DNA of 64,000 nt. It comes from Pogonophryne albipinna (taxonomy: Eukaryota > Chordata > Actinopteri > Perciformes > Artedidraconidae). The stretch covers positions 10,613,495 through 10,677,494 of the forward strand of contig CM053251.1 in NCBI GenBank assembly GCA_028583405.1, read 5' to 3'. This document shows, piece after piece, positions 63,576 through 64,000 of the stretch; positions within the stretch are counted from its first letter, which is position 1; every line of letters begins with the position of its first letter. A program made the translations under genes and the position numbers. The notes beneath the pieces were generated by a model. It was not told the DNA's origin and did no database searches. It worked only from the letters and a program-made list of their open reading frames with translations.

Positions 63576-64000
63576 AACATTAAAAGAAATCATTTGAGAC
63601 TCATATTTTTCTTTATGCAAGCAGTCAAAGTTTATATCTTGATAGGATTAAAGATTTTTGAAGGTTTTGTCTCTACGTTTCTTGGTATTTAGCCTTATTT
63701 TAAGAATACTTTAATAGCACCAAATGCTGAATTTAAGTAGATTTTTCTACATATTAAGAAAATAATTCTTAAATCTTATCTTTGTATCTAGACAAATGTA
63801 CCTGCACTGGATTTAAGATATGTTGCCTAACATAAAATAGATTTTTGGGACAAAAGCGGTAGAATATGCTGAATTCAAGCACATTTTCCGTATAATAAGA
63901 TTATAATTCTTAAAGATATTCCTTGCTTCAATTCAAATTTACTTAATTTTAGTTTAAAAACACTTGTTTTAAGATATCTGTGGATCTTTTTAGGCTAGAT
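63576..64000. other. Window end, no feature recognised
   Basis: AT-rich sequence with repeated near-matches to CTTAAATC and AAGATAT; no gene or element end recognised. Confidence 0.4.

Overview
This is vertebrate DNA from a teleost fish, most likely a percomorph. Introns are long with GT-AG splice sites, the coding density is low, very long CA/TG and GA microsatellites are present, and the non-coding DNA is full of fish-type hAT, Tc1, PIF/Harbinger and TTAA-target (piggyBac/Kolobok-like) transposons plus an L2-like LINE tail. No species can be named from the sequence alone. A 1,000-base run of N (56701-57700) marks an assembly gap.

Three genes can be reconstructed exon by exon. (1) Plus strand, 557-22929: a voltage-gated calcium channel beta subunit, best matched to CACNB2. 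It has 13 coding exons in one unbroken frame (609 codons plus stop), with the SH3-HOOK-guanylate-kinase core and a very long His-rich, Asp-Arg-repeat C-terminus. (2) Minus strand, 55924-37553: the macrophage mannose receptor, MRC1. It has 31 coding exons (1388 codons plus stop in the model given): signal peptide, cysteine-rich ricin-type domain, fibronectin type II domain, eight C-type lectin domains, one transmembrane helix and a short cytoplasmic tail. CACNB2 and MRC1 are also near neighbours on human chromosome 10p12, which supports both names. Here they lie tail to tail. (3) Plus strand, 58071-62998: the 3' part of a SAM-domain gene resembling SAMD3. Its 5' part is hidden by the gap or lies outside the visible exons. 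One exon is split by a 2.09 kb TTAA-flanked transposon and also carries a one-base frameshift, so this copy looks broken.

Layout: 1-25 kb is cacnb2 and its 3' region. Its introns carry a Harbinger relic with a Myb/SANT-like start (6.1-6.7 kb), a piggyBac relic (13.5-14.9 kb), a 399 bp hAT with an exact target duplication (17.3-17.7 kb) and a possible 9-base microexon (18.76 kb). 25.4-37 kb is the cacnb2-mrc1 intergenic zone. It holds a Russian-doll nest of transposons (25653-33230), whose layers can be peeled using 8-bp target duplications, followed by two abutting long-hairpin elements (33.5-35.7 kb) and an unclassified inverted-repeat element (36.0-36.9 kb). 37.5-56 kb is mrc1, with two Tc1 elements (one hosting a nested hAT and a Harbinger-like MITE), a LINE tail and other MITEs in its introns. 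57.7-64 kb is the SAM gene, its inserted transposon, and a 429 bp foldback element just after its stop codon.

Nothing here forms an operon or a joint pathway. CACNB2 is an intracellular channel-trafficking and gating subunit, MRC1 is an endocytic scavenger and pattern receptor, and the SAM gene has no known function. Points most worth a second look are the disrupted SAM gene, the layered transposon nest with a possible spliced transcript inside it, the frame conflict in lectin domain 6 of mrc1, and the unusual N- and C-termini of the calcium-channel subunit.
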